Source of the DNA: Paraflavisolibacter caeni
GTDB lineage: Bacteria > Bacteroidota > Bacteroidia > Chitinophagales > Chitinophagaceae
Assembly (NCBI RefSeq): GCF_025628885.1
Contig: NZ_JAOTIF010000001.1
Location: 849,751 to 913,750, forward strand
DNA length: 64,000 nucleotides
Reading direction: 5' to 3'
Part shown: positions 33,746 to 43,175 of the stretch, piece by piece
Numbering within the stretch: position 1 is the first letter of the stretch
Layout of the letters: each line of letters starts with the position of its first letter
The notes under the pieces: generated by a model
Seen by the model: only the letters and a program-made list of their open reading frames with translations
Database searches by the model: none
Told to the model about the DNA's origin: nothing
Position numbers and translations under genes: made by a program

Positions 33746-36160
33746 ATGAAGAGGCTTTTAACTGTTGCAATTTGCTTGAGTACTGCAGTGCTGATGGCAC
33801 AAAGCAAAAAAAGTATCTACAATAACGGTTGGATTGATTTTAATAAGAATGGTGTAAAAGATGTTTTTGAAAATCCGCTTTTACCGGTTGATAAAAGGGT
33901 AGAGGATCTTTTATCCCAGATGACACTGGATGAAAAGACTTGCCAGATGGCTACACTCTATGGTTATGGAAGGGTATTAAAAGATGAAATGCCTACAGCC
34001 AACTGGAAGAATGAAATATGGAAGGATGGTATCGCCAATATTGATGAAGAATTAAACAGCCTGCCTAATCATAAGAGCGCACAATCCAAATATTCATATC
34101 CATTCAGCAGGCATGCTGAAGCCATAAACACCATTCAGAAATGGTTTGTAGAGGAAACTCGCCTCGGTATTCCTGTTGATTTTACCAACGAAGGCATTCA
34201 CGGACTTTGTCACGACAGGGCAACCCCACTGCCTGCTCCCATTTCTATTGGTGCTACCTGGAATAAGGGTTTGATCAACCAGGCGGGACAAATCGTAGGC
34301 AGAGAAGCGAAGGCGCTTGGTTACACGAATGTATATGCACCTATTTTAGACCCGGCTAGAGACCAGCGATGGGGCAGGGTCGTAGAATGTTATGGAGAAG
34401 ATCCGTTCCTGATCGCAGAACTGGGCAAGCAGATGGTATTAGGTATCCAAAGCCAGGGTGTTGCTTCTACCTTGAAGCATTATGCAGTCTACAGCGTTCC
34501 CAAGGGAGGCCGTGATGGTGATGCCAGGACCGACCCGCATGTGGCGCCAAGGGAAATGCACCAATTGTACCTGTATCCATTTAAAAAAGTGATCCAGGAG
34601 GCAAAACCTTTGGGCGTTATGAGTAGTTATAACGACTGGGATGGTATACCTGTCACCGGGAGTTATTATTTTTTAACCCAGTTACTGCGCCAGCAATTTG
34701 GTTTTAATGGATACGTAGTTTCAGACAGCAGGGCGGTTGAATTTTTGCACGAGAAACACCATGTCGCTGAGAACTTTAAAGAATCTACCCGTCAGGCAGT
34801 TGAGGCAGGGTTGAATGTTTGGACCAATTTTTACAGCCCGAAAGAATATATCACCAACATCCGCGAGTTGGTAAAAGAAGGAAAGTTATCCATGACCAAT
34901 GTGGATGAAAGAGTAAGAGAAGTGCTGCGCGTGAAATTTGTTCTAGGTCTGTTTGATCAACCATATGTTAGCAAACCGGCGGAGGCAGATAAACTGGTTC
35001 ATACCACAAAGGATGAAGCTGTTTCCCTGCAATTACATAGAGAATCACTGGTGTTGCTGAAAAATAAAAACAACCTGCTCCCCCTTCAAAAAATCAATCT
35101 GAAAAACATTTTGGTCACAGGGCCATTGGCAGCTGCAAAGGGCTATGCTGTTAGCCGTTATGGACCATCCAATAACCCGGTTATTTCCGTGTTGGAAGGC
35201 ATCCAGGCTCAAGCCGGAAATGGCATCAATGTAATGTATGAAAAAGGCTGTGATGTGACCAATCCCGGCTGGCCGGAAACAGAGGTCATTTCTACTCCGC
35301 TAAACAACGGCGAGCAAGATAGTATGCAACTAGCAGTCGATAAAGCTAAAGATGCTGATGTGATTATTGCCGTTTTGGGTGAGGATGAAAAATGTGTAGG
35401 AGAAAGCCTCTCCCGGACATCTCTTGATTTACCTGGCAGGCAACAGCAGTTGCTGGAAGCTTTATATGCAACCGGCAAACCTGTGGTGCTTGTATTAATA
35501 AACGGGCAGCCTTTGACAATCAACTGGGCCGACCGCTATATCCCTTCTATTCTCGAGGCATGGTTTCCTGGTCCTTCTAGTGGAAAAGTGATTGCAGAAG
35601 CCCTTTTCGGTGATTACAATCCGGGAGGAAAGTTAACAATGACCTTTCCCAAAACTACCGGGCAATTAGAGTTGAATTTTCCATTTAAACCCGGTTCTCA
35701 TGCGGGTCAGCCTTCAGACGGGCCAAATGGTTATGGAAAAACAAGTGTGAATGGGCCATTGTATCCCTTTGGTTTTGGGTTGAGCTATACCAGTTTTGAG
35801 TATAGTAATTTGAAGGTTTCTCCAGAAGTTGCGGCTTCCAAAGGAACCATTGAAGTTTATGTGGATGTTGCCAATACCGGACAATTAAAAGGAGATGAAG
35901 TGGTACAACTTTATTTGAAAGATAAGATCAGAAGTGTAACCACCTATGAAATGCAGTTGAGGGGATTTGAACGCATCCATTTACAGCCCGGTGAAAAGAA
36001 GACAGTAAAGTTTACGCTACAGCCTGATGACCTGGCATTGCTGGACATCAATATGAATTGGACCGTAGAGCCAGGTGAATTTGAAATCATGATCGGCAGC
36101 TCGTCCACCGATATCCGCCTTAAAAAGGAATTTACAATTAAAAGCAAAAACCTCTTTTAA
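33746..36160 (+). CDS. Glycoside hydrolase family 3 beta-glycosidase
   Basis: 804 aa. Signal peptide 1-19 (VLMAQ). The family 3 N-terminal barrel (about 45-395) includes GRVVECYGEDP and the nucleophile D327 in NGYVVSDSRA. The C-terminal alpha/beta sandwich (about 420-660) has LLPLQ, LVLINGQP and the WFPGPSSGKVIAEALFGDYNPGGKL motif. A fibronectin-III-like domain (about 715-795) closes the protein. These enzymes release glucose, xylose or related residues from non-reducing ends in the periplasm. There is no SusC/D partner next to it. A 61-residue insertion-like N-terminal segment (NKNGVKDVFENP) is common in Bacteroidota members. Confidence 0.92.
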   Translation: MKRLLTVAICLSTAVLMAQSKKSIYNNGWIDFNKNGVKDVFENPLLPVDKRVEDLLSQMTLDEKTCQMATLYGYGRVLKDEMPTANWKNEIWKDGIANIDEELNSLPNHKSAQSKYSYPFSRHAEAINTIQKWFVEETRLGIPVDFTNEGIHGLCHDRATPLPAPISIGATWNKGLINQAGQIVGREAKALGYTNVYAPILDPARDQRWGRVVECYGEDPFLIAELGKQMVLGIQSQGVASTLKHYAVYSVPKGGRDGDARTDPHVAPREMHQLYLYPFKKVIQEAKPLGVMSSYNDWDGIPVTGSYYFLTQLLRQQFGFNGYVVSDSRAVEFLHEKHHVAENFKESTRQAVEAGLNVWTNFYSPKEYITNIRELVKEGKLSMTNVDERVREVLRVKFVLGLFDQPYVSKPAEADKLVHTTKDEAVSLQLHRESLVLLKNKNNLLPLQKINLKNILVTGPLAAAKGYAVSRYGPSNNPVISVLEGIQAQAGNGINVMYEKGCDVTNPGWPETEVISTPLNNGEQDSMQLAVDKAKDADVIIAVLGEDEKCVGESLSRTSLDLPGRQQQLLEALYATGKPVVLVLINGQPLTINWADRYIPSILEAWFPGPSSGKVIAEALFGDYNPGGKLTMTFPKTTGQLELNFPFKPGSHAGQPSDGPNGYGKTSVNGPLYPFGFGLSYTSFEYSNLKVSPEVAASKGTIEVYVDVANTGQLKGDEVVQLYLKDKIRSVTTYEMQLRGFERIHLQPGEKKTVKFTLQPDDLALLDINMNWTVEPGEFEIMIGSSSTDIRLKKEFTIKSKNLF

Positions 36161-36165
36161 TTCCC

Positions 36166-36202
36166 AGAACTGCGTCGATCCTCAAATGATCATCGCAGTT
36201 CT
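36166..36202. terminator. Hairpin after the GH3 gene
   Basis: AGAACTGCG at 36166-36174 pairs perfectly with CGCAGTTCT at 36194-36202. It starts 6 bp after the GH3 stop but lacks a T run, so it may be a transcript-end stabiliser rather than a classical terminator. Confidence 0.5.
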
Positions 36203-36211
36203 AGCAATAGA

Positions 36212-36254
36212 AACGGGTTCTTGTGATGGGTGGCTGGTTTCACAAGAATCCGTT
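36212..36254 (-). terminator. 15-bp stem hairpin, probable minus-strand terminator
   Basis: Arms at 36212-36226 and 36240-36254 pair over 15 positions with one G-T wobble and a 13-base loop. Read on the minus strand it follows the gene ending at 36295 and is followed by TTTCTATT. Confidence 0.6.
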
Positions 36255-36294
36255 ATGCCTTAGTGCATTTATTTTATCCGGTAGGTAAAAAAGA

Positions 36295-36783
36295 TTATTG
36301 CTTCTTTTTAGCAGCAAGTTGGATTTCTCCATATGTAGGAATTTGCTGCATAATGGAAGCCCTGATTTGAGTGGTCAGGTAGATTTCTGCCTGGTAAAAT
36401 TGAAAAGCAACTACAGAGTTTGTGGCAGCTTTGATCTTTTTATAATACTCTTCGAGACTCTTCTCCTGAACCATTCGATTCTCAAAATATTTCTTCGCTA
36501 ACGAATCGGCAGAAGCTGGAGTCATATTGCCATATGAATGAGCCGTTTGTTCGTATAATCTAATTCTATTCTTGGCTATAGCAAGGTTCTTTTCCTGGTA
36601 TTCATTATAAAGCTTCCAGAATGCGATGGAATCCTTTCCGGAAACTGAGACTAACTTAGCTATGGCCTGTTTCTTTTGAACACCTAATAGGTTAGCAACA
36701 GCATCTGCTTCAGCGTCAGATATCTGGGCATAGCAAGAAATAGAGACATACATGCATGCAATTGCCATGAAGATGGTTCTCAT
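36295..36783 (-). CDS. Small exported helical protein of unknown function
   Basis: 162 aa. Signal peptide MRTIFMAIACMYVSISCYAQ. The mature protein is almost entirely helical and charged (GKDSIAFWKLYNEYQEKNLAIAKNRIRLYEQ; ENRMVQEKSLEEYYKKIKAA), reminiscent of periplasmic Spy/CpxP-like or sensor-type helical hairpins, with a lysine-rich C-terminus. No named family is recognised. It is a single gene, converging with GH3 and 185 bp from the AraC gene. Confidence 0.8.
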   Translation of the reverse strand: MRTIFMAIACMYVSISCYAQISDAEADAVANLLGVQKKQAIAKLVSVSGKDSIAFWKLYNEYQEKNLAIAKNRIRLYEQTAHSYGNMTPASADSLAKKYFENRMVQEKSLEEYYKKIKAATNSVVAFQFYQAEIYLTTQIRASIMQQIPTYGEIQLAAKKKQ

Positions 36784-36968
36784 TGTAATGTATTTGTATA
36801 CAAAGTTTTCAATTACTGTTGAATAAAAAAATTAATATTTATGCGTTTATGTGAGGGCGTTTCCCAAAAAAAATGTATATTATATAAACCATTCTCTTGT
36901 TGCTTACAATAGTATTAGTAAGATATTATTCAATGTGTAATTGATGTAACAATGAATTAGTTAGTTGG

Positions 36969-37838
36969 TTAGTTAGTTGTAAATTCTTTCTGGTAGATCA
37001 GTGGGCTTTTTCCTGTAATAATTTTAAAATATTTATGGAACGAAGTAAAATTGTTGAAACCGCTTTCATAACAAATTTGCTTGATGCTAAGGTTATTTTC
37101 TATAAGCAACTTGCAAGCATGGCCTACTCTTAATTCAAGTAAGAATTGGGAATAGGTTTTTCTTGTTCTGGATTTAAAATACCGGCAAAATGAGTTCGGG
37201 CTTATACTTGCTACATCCGATATCTCCTCCAACTGGATCTTGCGCTTAAAGTTTTTCATTGAATATTCGTAAATCGCACTGATCCTGTCCTTTTCAGATT
37301 CTAATAGATCATGCTTAAAGCCTATAGAAGATAAAAGTGTCAATTCATTGCAGTTTGCAATGGTATTCAATGCCTCTATCAATAAAACAATTCTTCGGGG
37401 ACCTTCAGCTACTAATAAATCTTCTAGTATTTCTGCTACAATAAGGCTGTTTTCTCCTGTAACCTGTATTCCTCTTTTAGCTTTTTCCAGCACTGTTTTT
37501 ATGGATAGGTTTTCCGGAAGATCCAGGAAATGCTCGCCCCAAAAGTTTTCATGAAAATGGGCAACTCTGATATCTGCGCTTTTCTTGGAGCTCTCATCGA
37601 AGTAAGCGTCATCAAACCGCCAATAATGTGGGAGATTGCTTCCTACAAGTACTACGTCGCCGGGATTGAACCTGGAAATATTATCACCAATGAACTGCGT
37701 TCCTTCGCCGTTTTTGAAGTGAATCAATTCTACTTCGTTGTGATAATGCCAACGGGTGTTTACATGGGGCACGATATCCTGGCGCACACTAAATGAACGG
37801 CCTGGACCTTTGAGTACTTTCAGCAATTGGGGTCTCAT
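36969..37838 (-). CDS. AraC-family regulator, probably of the fucose operon
   Basis: 289 aa. The N-terminal cupin-like sensor (about 15-90) has WHYHNEVELIHFKNGEGTQFIG and PGDVVLVGSNLPHYW. The C-terminal pair of helix-turn-helix motifs (about 190-285) reads IQLEEISDVASISPNSFCRYFKS and LSIKQICYESGFNNFTSFHKYFK. Such proteins bind a sugar or derivative and activate nearby catabolic genes. It diverges from fucP across a 300-bp region with palindromes, so the fucose operon is its likely target. The ligand is inferred. TTAG tandem repeats abut its 3' end. Confidence 0.88.
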   Translation of the reverse strand: MRPQLLKVLKGPGRSFSVRQDIVPHVNTRWHYHNEVELIHFKNGEGTQFIGDNISRFNPGDVVLVGSNLPHYWRFDDAYFDESSKKSADIRVAHFHENFWGEHFLDLPENLSIKTVLEKAKRGIQVTGENSLIVAEILEDLLVAEGPRRIVLLIEALNTIANCNELTLLSSIGFKHDLLESEKDRISAIYEYSMKNFKRKIQLEEISDVASISPNSFCRYFKSRTRKTYSQFLLELRVGHACKLLIENNLSIKQICYESGFNNFTSFHKYFKIITGKSPLIYQKEFTTN

Positions 37839-38174
37839 CGCTTTACTTAGGGTTATTAAGCTAAATTAACGGTAAAAGCTTTGGATGGAGCACAGGATCT
37901 GCCAAAATAGTTTATTTTATAAAATCTTTAGGGTTATGAATACATTAATGGAAAAAAAGTGTTGTTTCTTGAAAAACTGGTGATCTGAAGGGCGTAAATG
38001 AAATGCTAATGCTAAAATTGTTGAATAGTTTGACAATTTTATAATGGATCCGCTGGTATATAAATTCTTTTTTTGCTTTTCCTGATCATTTACACATCAT
38101 TCGCGACAGGCAGTTCGTAAAAGTAATGAGCATACTGTCTGATTAATATGCGATTGCTAAAACAATTTATTCAT
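37839..38174. promoter_or_regulatory. Divergent control region of araC-like gene and fucose operon
   Basis: AT-rich spacer. At 38014-38021 and 38033-38040 AAAATTGT and ACAATTTT form a perfect 8-bp inverted repeat with an 11-bp gap, about 135 bp before the fucP start. A second dyad, ATTTTATAAAAT, lies near 37914-37925. Either could bind the divergent AraC regulator. Confidence 0.55.
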
Positions 38175-39446
38175 ATGAAAAGTTCTAGTAAGTACAAGCT
38201 TCCCATTATTTTAGTGACCTCCTTGTTTTTTTTGTGGGGCTTTGCCCATAATCTCAACCCGATCCTGATTCCCCATTTGAAAAAGGCCTGTCAGCTTTCA
38301 GATATGCAATCGGCATTTATCGATTCTGCTTTTTTCATTGCTTACTTCCTGGTAGCTATGCCAGCAGGGTTGTTTATGAAAAAATACGGCTATAAAGGAG
38401 GTATTGTCTTTGGCCTGCTCCTCTTTGCCTTGGGGGCCTTCCTGTTTTATCCAGCTGCCAGTACCCGCAACTATTCCTTGTTCCTGCTGGCCCTTTTTGT
38501 CATTGCCAGCGGACTGACCTTTTTGGAAACAGCTGCCAACCCCTACATCAATGCTTTAGGGGATGAAAGCAAGGCCACTACCCGCCTGAACTTTGCCCAG
38601 TCCTTCAACGGCCTGGCTGCCACTTTGGCTCCCTTGATCGGGGGCACCGTAATATTAACAGGCAACTCTATTTCAGATGCCACCAAACAGGGTATGAGCA
38701 GCGAAGAATTGAATGCCTTTCTGACCAAGGAAGCCAGTGCTGTGCAATTGCCTTACCTCATCATCGGCATCATTGTGTTGCTGGTTGCAGCACTGATCTG
38801 GAAAACCGCCCTTCCCGAAATTGCAGAAGCCCAGGGTACTGCAACTACTACTACAAAGGGAAATCTCTTCAAGGAAAAGAATTTTGTGCGCGGGGTGGTG
38901 GCTCAGTTCTTTTATGTAGGCGCCCAGGTGTGTGTGGGTAGCTTTTTCATCCGCTATGCCGGCTATGCGGAAGGCATGGATGAAAAAGTAGCAGCCCTGT
39001 ATTTATCGGCTGCCCTCTTTGCCTTCATGGGTGGACGCTTCATTGGCACCTTCCTGATGCAATATATTTCAGCTGCCCGCCTGCTGTTGCTCTATAGCCT
39101 GATCAGTATAGGTTTGTTGGTGGTAGTAGTGATGAATAAGAGCCTGGCAGGCATTTATGCCCTGGTGGCCTTACAGTTTTTCATGTCCATCATGTTCCCC
39201 ACCATTTTCTCTTTAAGCCTGATCGGACTGGGAGAGCGGACCAAGCAGGCCTCTTCTTTGCTGATCATGGCCATTGTAGGTGGAGCGGTCATGCCATTGG
39301 TGATGGGCCGTGTGTCTGATTTGTTCCACATCCAGGTGGCCTATATGGTACCAGCCCTGTGCTTTGTGGCCGTGGCTTATTTCTCCCTTCGCCTGGTAAC
39401 CAACAAAGAAGCCAAAGAATTAAGTGTTCAATTATCTCATAGTTAA
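38175..39446 (+). CDS. fucP: L-fucose:proton symporter, MFS family
   Basis: 423 aa from the ATG at 38175; an ATG at 38148 would add nine residues. Twelve membrane segments. The segment LFFLWGFAHNLNPILIPHLKKACQL is characteristic of FucP, as is ETAANPYINALGD. It imports L-fucose across the inner membrane. First gene of a six-gene catabolic run in which all spacings are short. The mutarotase and dehydrogenases downstream agree with fucose as substrate. Confidence 0.93.
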   Translation: MKSSSKYKLPIILVTSLFFLWGFAHNLNPILIPHLKKACQLSDMQSAFIDSAFFIAYFLVAMPAGLFMKKYGYKGGIVFGLLLFALGAFLFYPAASTRNYSLFLLALFVIASGLTFLETAANPYINALGDESKATTRLNFAQSFNGLAATLAPLIGGTVILTGNSISDATKQGMSSEELNAFLTKEASAVQLPYLIIGIIVLLVAALIWKTALPEIAEAQGTATTTTKGNLFKEKNFVRGVVAQFFYVGAQVCVGSFFIRYAGYAEGMDEKVAALYLSAALFAFMGGRFIGTFLMQYISAARLLLLYSLISIGLLVVVVMNKSLAGIYALVALQFFMSIMFPTIFSLSLIGLGERTKQASSLLIMAIVGGAVMPLVMGRVSDLFHIQVAYMVPALCFVAVAYFSLRLVTNKEAKELSVQLSHS

Positions 39447-39464
39447 CTGTCGCAATAATACTGT

Positions 39465-39806
39465 ATGAACAAAAGATATTGTCTCACCGTAGATCTAAAG
39501 AATGATCCGGAATTGATCCGCGAATATGAAGCCTGCCACAGGGCTGTATGGCCGGAGATCATTGCCTCCATCAAAGAGGCCGGCATTGTGAACCTGGACA
39601 TCTACCGCAGCCACAACCGTATGTTTATGATCATGGAAGTGGATGAATCCTTTAGCTTTGAAAGAAAGCAGCAACTGGATCAAAGTAATGAAAAGGTGCA
39701 AGCTTGGGAGGAGCTCATGTGGAAATACCAGCAGGCATTACCATGGGCAAAACCTGGTGAGAAATGGATATTGATGGATCAGATTTTTCAATTAAATGAA
39801 AATTAA
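39465..39806 (+). CDS. L-rhamnose/L-fucose mutarotase (RhaM family)
   Basis: 113 aa dimeric alpha/beta-barrel family. Active-site features: H25 in CHRAVWPE, and IYRSHNRMFMIMEVDE (about 46-61). RhaM-type enzymes interconvert anomers of 6-deoxy-L-sugars. In this operon the natural substrate is probably L-fucose, so it would feed the correct anomer to the fucose dehydrogenase. It sits 18 bp after fucP and its stop lies just before the start of the dehydratase. Confidence 0.88.
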   Translation: MNKRYCLTVDLKNDPELIREYEACHRAVWPEIIASIKEAGIVNLDIYRSHNRMFMIMEVDESFSFERKQQLDQSNEKVQAWEELMWKYQQALPWAKPGEKWILMDQIFQLNEN

Positions 39807-39813
39807 ACAAATC

Positions 39814-41463
39814 ATGGAAGAACGTGTTCATTCTTTTTTAAAAATACATCCTGAGGATAATGTACTGGTGGCTTTAAAGGACTTGCCTTTAGGAACGCCC
39901 ATTGCCTATAATGGACAAGATTTTATCCTTAAGGAAGATATTGCCGCCAAACACAAGTTTTTTATTCGGGACATGAAGGAAGGTGATGAAGTGATTATGT
40001 ATGGAGTACTGGTAGGTAAAACACAGACTCCTGTGCCTCAGGGCGGTCTGATGACTACAGCCAATACCAAACATGCTGCCAGTGCTTATGCCTACCGTGG
40101 CTTGCAGCAGCAATGGCTGAAGCCCGATGTCTCCAAATACCAACACAGAACCTTTAATGGCTACAAGCGCAGTGATGGAAGAGTTGGTACTGCTAACTAC
40201 TGGCTGTTTGTGCCCATGGTGTTTTGTGAGAACCGCAACCTGGATATGATCAAAGAAGCCCTGCACAATGAGCTGGGCTATGCCCAAAGTGATAAATATG
40301 AAAGCTTTACTAGGGATTTGCTCCATGCTTACCAGGCAGGGGAAGATATTTCCAACGTTAGCCTTTATCCCGTGGCTGCCAAGAGTTCCGCACGGGTGTT
40401 TAAAAATATAGATGGTATCAAATTCTTGAACCATAGTGGTGGTTGTGGTGGTACCCGCCAGGATGCCGCTACACTGAGTGCCCTGCTGGCCGCTTATGCC
40501 GACCATCCTAACGTGGGAGGCGTCACTGTGCTGAGCCTGGGTTGTCAGCATTTACAAGTTGAAAATTTCCTCAGCGATCTGAAAAAGCGTAATCCTTCCT
40601 TTGATAAGCCCCTCTACATTTTCGAGCAGCAAAAGACTGCAAGTGAAGAGCAACTGGTGAGTGAAGCCATTCGGCAGACCTTCCAGGGCCTCATTGAGAT
40701 CAATAAAATTGAAAGAGAGCCCGCTCCCCTGAGTGCATTGACTATTGGTGTGAAGTGCGGAGGCAGTGATGGCTTCAGTGGCATTTCTGCCAATCCTGCG
40801 GTGGGCTATACTTCCGACCTTTTGGTGGCCCTGGGCGGAAAAGTATTGCTGGCCGAGTTTCCGGAACTCTGCGGGGCGGAACAGGAAATGTTGGACCGCT
40901 GTGTCAGCAAAGAAGCTGCCAACAAGTTTACCCACCTGATGGAATCCTATAATGAGCTGGCTGAAAAACTAGGCTCGGGCTTTCATATGAATCCTTCGCC
41001 CGGCAACATTAAAGACGGCTTGATCACCGATGCCATCAAGTCCACGGGAGCAGCCCGTAAAGGAGGCAGCTCTCCTGTGCAGGATGTACTGGATTATACC
41101 GAGCCTGCCGTTAAAGACGGTTTAAGTCTGGTGTGTACCCCCGGCAATGATGTGGAGGCTACAACTGGTAAGGCAGCCTCTGGCGCTACTTTGATCCTGT
41201 TCACCACAGGGCTGGGAACACCTACCGGTAATCCGGTTTGTCCTACCATTAAAGTGGCTACCAATACCGCTCTGGCCAATAGAATGAGTGATATCATCGA
41301 TATCGATACCGGTTGTATTATCACCGGTGAAAAGACCATTGAACAGATGGGAGAGGAGATCCTGGAGTATTGCATCCGGGCCGCCAGCGGGGAGGAAACG
41401 CCCAAGGCCGTGCTGTTGGGACAGGATGATTTTATTCCCTGGAAACGAGGTGTATCTCTATAA
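39814..41463 (+). CDS. UxaA-family sugar-acid dehydratase, probable L-fuconate dehydratase
   Basis: 549 aa. The ATG at 39814 gives the usual N-terminus leading into HPEDNVLVAL; the ATG at 39796 overlaps the mutarotase gene. An N-terminal SAF domain (about 1-90) is joined to the altronate/galactarate dehydratase core, with GYKRSDGRVGTANYW, HSGGCGGTRQD, LGCQH, GVKCGGSDGFSG, ELCGAE, NPSPGN and TTGLGTPTGNP. UxaA enzymes dehydrate aldonic acids using iron. In this fucose operon the expected substrate is L-fuconate, giving 2-keto-3-deoxy-L-fuconate, a step done elsewhere by an enolase-superfamily enzyme. The substrate is inferred from context. Confidence 0.85.
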   Translation: MEERVHSFLKIHPEDNVLVALKDLPLGTPIAYNGQDFILKEDIAAKHKFFIRDMKEGDEVIMYGVLVGKTQTPVPQGGLMTTANTKHAASAYAYRGLQQQWLKPDVSKYQHRTFNGYKRSDGRVGTANYWLFVPMVFCENRNLDMIKEALHNELGYAQSDKYESFTRDLLHAYQAGEDISNVSLYPVAAKSSARVFKNIDGIKFLNHSGGCGGTRQDAATLSALLAAYADHPNVGGVTVLSLGCQHLQVENFLSDLKKRNPSFDKPLYIFEQQKTASEEQLVSEAIRQTFQGLIEINKIEREPAPLSALTIGVKCGGSDGFSGISANPAVGYTSDLLVALGGKVLLAEFPELCGAEQEMLDRCVSKEAANKFTHLMESYNELAEKLGSGFHMNPSPGNIKDGLITDAIKSTGAARKGGSSPVQDVLDYTEPAVKDGLSLVCTPGNDVEATTGKAASGATLILFTTGLGTPTGNPVCPTIKVATNTALANRMSDIIDIDTGCIITGEKTIEQMGEEILEYCIRAASGEETPKAVLLGQDDFIPWKRGVSL

Positions 41464-41480
41464 CAATTAATTGAAAACCC

Positions 41481-42251
41481 ATGAACAATTTAGCAGGAAA
41501 AATAGCCGTCGTGACTGGTGCCGGCAGTGGCATCGGTAAAGCGGTTGCCCTTTTATTTGCCGAAAGAGGAGCCGAGGTGCATGCCCTGGACTTAAATGCG
41601 GACGCCCTGGACGCTGTTGTAAGCACTATAGCTAATAATAAAGTAAATGGCAAAGCCATTGCCCATGCCTGTGATGTCACGAAGCAGGGGCAGGTAATAA
41701 AGCTGTTTGACAGCATTGGCCGCATTGACATCCTGGTCAACAGTGCCGGCATCTCCCACATTGGCAAGTGTGACAGCACCTCGGAAGAAGACTTTGACCG
41801 GGTGTTCCAGGTCAATGTGAAAGGTGTCTACAACTGTTTGCATGCGGCTCTTCCATTGATGAAAAAAAGTGGGAAGGGTATCATTTTAAACATGGCCTCT
41901 ATTGCCAACAACGTAGGCATTCCGGATCGCTTTGCCTACTCTATGAGTAAGGGAGCGGTGGCTGCCATGACGCTCTCGGTGGCTAAGGATTACATCACTG
42001 AGGGCATCCGCTGCAACTGCATTTCCCCTGCCCGGGTGCATACTCCCTTTGTGGATGGGTTTTTGCAAAAAAACTACCCCGGCAAGGAAGCAGAAATGTT
42101 TGAAAAGTTATCTAAAACCCAGCCTATTGGCCGCATGGCCAAGCCCGAAGAAATTGCAGGTCTCATTCTCTACCTCTGTTCTGATGAAGCCTCTTTCATC
42201 ACCGGTTGTGATTACCCCATTGATGGCGGATTTATAAAACTGAATAATTAA
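41481..42251 (+). CDS. SDR, probable 2-keto-3-deoxy-L-fuconate dehydrogenase
   Basis: 256 aa classical short-chain dehydrogenase. The NAD site is TGAGSGIG (12-19), NSAG follows at 87-90, and the catalytic set is S140, Y153 and K157 (YSMSK). The C-terminus has DYPIDGGF. Its overall pattern is that of 2-keto-3-deoxy-sugar-acid or hydroxybutyrate dehydrogenases. Placed between the dehydratase and the FAH hydrolase, it is best explained as oxidising 2-keto-3-deoxy-L-fuconate to the 2,4-diketo acid. NAD versus NADP cannot be decided firmly; D37 after the second strand favours NAD. Confidence 0.85.
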   Translation: MNNLAGKIAVVTGAGSGIGKAVALLFAERGAEVHALDLNADALDAVVSTIANNKVNGKAIAHACDVTKQGQVIKLFDSIGRIDILVNSAGISHIGKCDSTSEEDFDRVFQVNVKGVYNCLHAALPLMKKSGKGIILNMASIANNVGIPDRFAYSMSKGAVAAMTLSVAKDYITEGIRCNCISPARVHTPFVDGFLQKNYPGKEAEMFEKLSKTQPIGRMAKPEEIAGLILYLCSDEASFITGCDYPIDGGFIKLNN

Positions 42252-42278
42252 AAGATAATTTCCATTCAATACAATACT

Positions 42279-43172
42279 ATGAAGTTGATTCGTTTTGGTG
42301 AAAAAGGATTAGAAAGACCTGGTATTATTCATGAAGGTCAATGGTTTGATGTTTCGGATTACTTTGAAGATTATAATGAATACTTTTTTGAAAATGACGG
42401 ACTGAAGCGCCTGCAACAATTTGTGGAATCCAATAAGGGAAAACTTCCCAAGGTATCGGCAGACGAACGTTTAGGCAGTCCTATTGCCCGTCCTTCCAAG
42501 ATTGTTTGTATTGGCCTCAACTATGCTGATCACGCCAAAGAAACCGGCGCTACCATACCTGCAGAACCCGTAATATTCATGAAGTCGACTACCGCTTTGA
42601 TAGGTCCCAATGATGAGGTGATGATCCCCAGGGACTCCCAAAAAACAGACTGGGAAGTGGAATTGGCGGTGATCATAGGAAAAAAGGCTAGCTATGTGGA
42701 AGAAGCAGAGGCTATGGACTATGTGGCTGGTTATGCACTGCATAATGATGTCAGTGAACGGGAATTTCAACTGGAACGCAATGGCACTTGGGATAAGGGT
42801 AAGGGCTGCGACACCTTTGCTCCGGTAGGACCGTTTCTGGCCACCAAAGAGGAGATCGCGGATGTGGACAACCTGCGCCTCTGGCTGTCCTTGAATGGGA
42901 AGATGATGCAGGATGGCACCACCGCCAACCTCATTTTCAAAATCCCATTCCTGATCTCTTATGTGAGCCGCTTTATGACCCTTTTACCAGGAGACATGAT
43001 CTCTACCGGTACACCAGCTGGTGTAGGGCTGGGCTTCAACCCCCAGGTGTATTTGCAACCAGGAGACGTCGTAGAGCTGGGTATCGATGGCTTGGGTACC
43101 TCCAAACAAAAAGTAATCGCCTTTACCAAAGAAATATATAAAGAGGTTAAAACGACAACTATTAAAGCTTAA
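42279..43172 (+). CDS. FAH-family 2,4-diketo-3-deoxy-L-fuconate hydrolase
   Basis: 297 aa fumarylacetoacetate-hydrolase fold. The C-terminal domain begins SKIVCIGLNYADHAKETG, metal ligands are E126 and E128 in DWEVELAVIIG and D157 in HNDVSE, and K175 lies in WDKGKG. GTPAGVGLG follows near the end. Relatives cleave C-C bonds of diketo acids; in the fucose oxidative route the product pair is pyruvate and L-lactate. Generic annotation would be ureidoglycolate lyase, which the operon context argues against. Confidence 0.87.
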   Translation: MKLIRFGEKGLERPGIIHEGQWFDVSDYFEDYNEYFFENDGLKRLQQFVESNKGKLPKVSADERLGSPIARPSKIVCIGLNYADHAKETGATIPAEPVIFMKSTTALIGPNDEVMIPRDSQKTDWEVELAVIIGKKASYVEEAEAMDYVAGYALHNDVSEREFQLERNGTWDKGKGCDTFAPVGPFLATKEEIADVDNLRLWLSLNGKMMQDGTTANLIFKIPFLISYVSRFMTLLPGDMISTGTPAGVGLGFNPQVYLQPGDVVELGIDGLGTSKQKVIAFTKEIYKEVKTTTIKA

Positions 43173-43175
43173 ATA

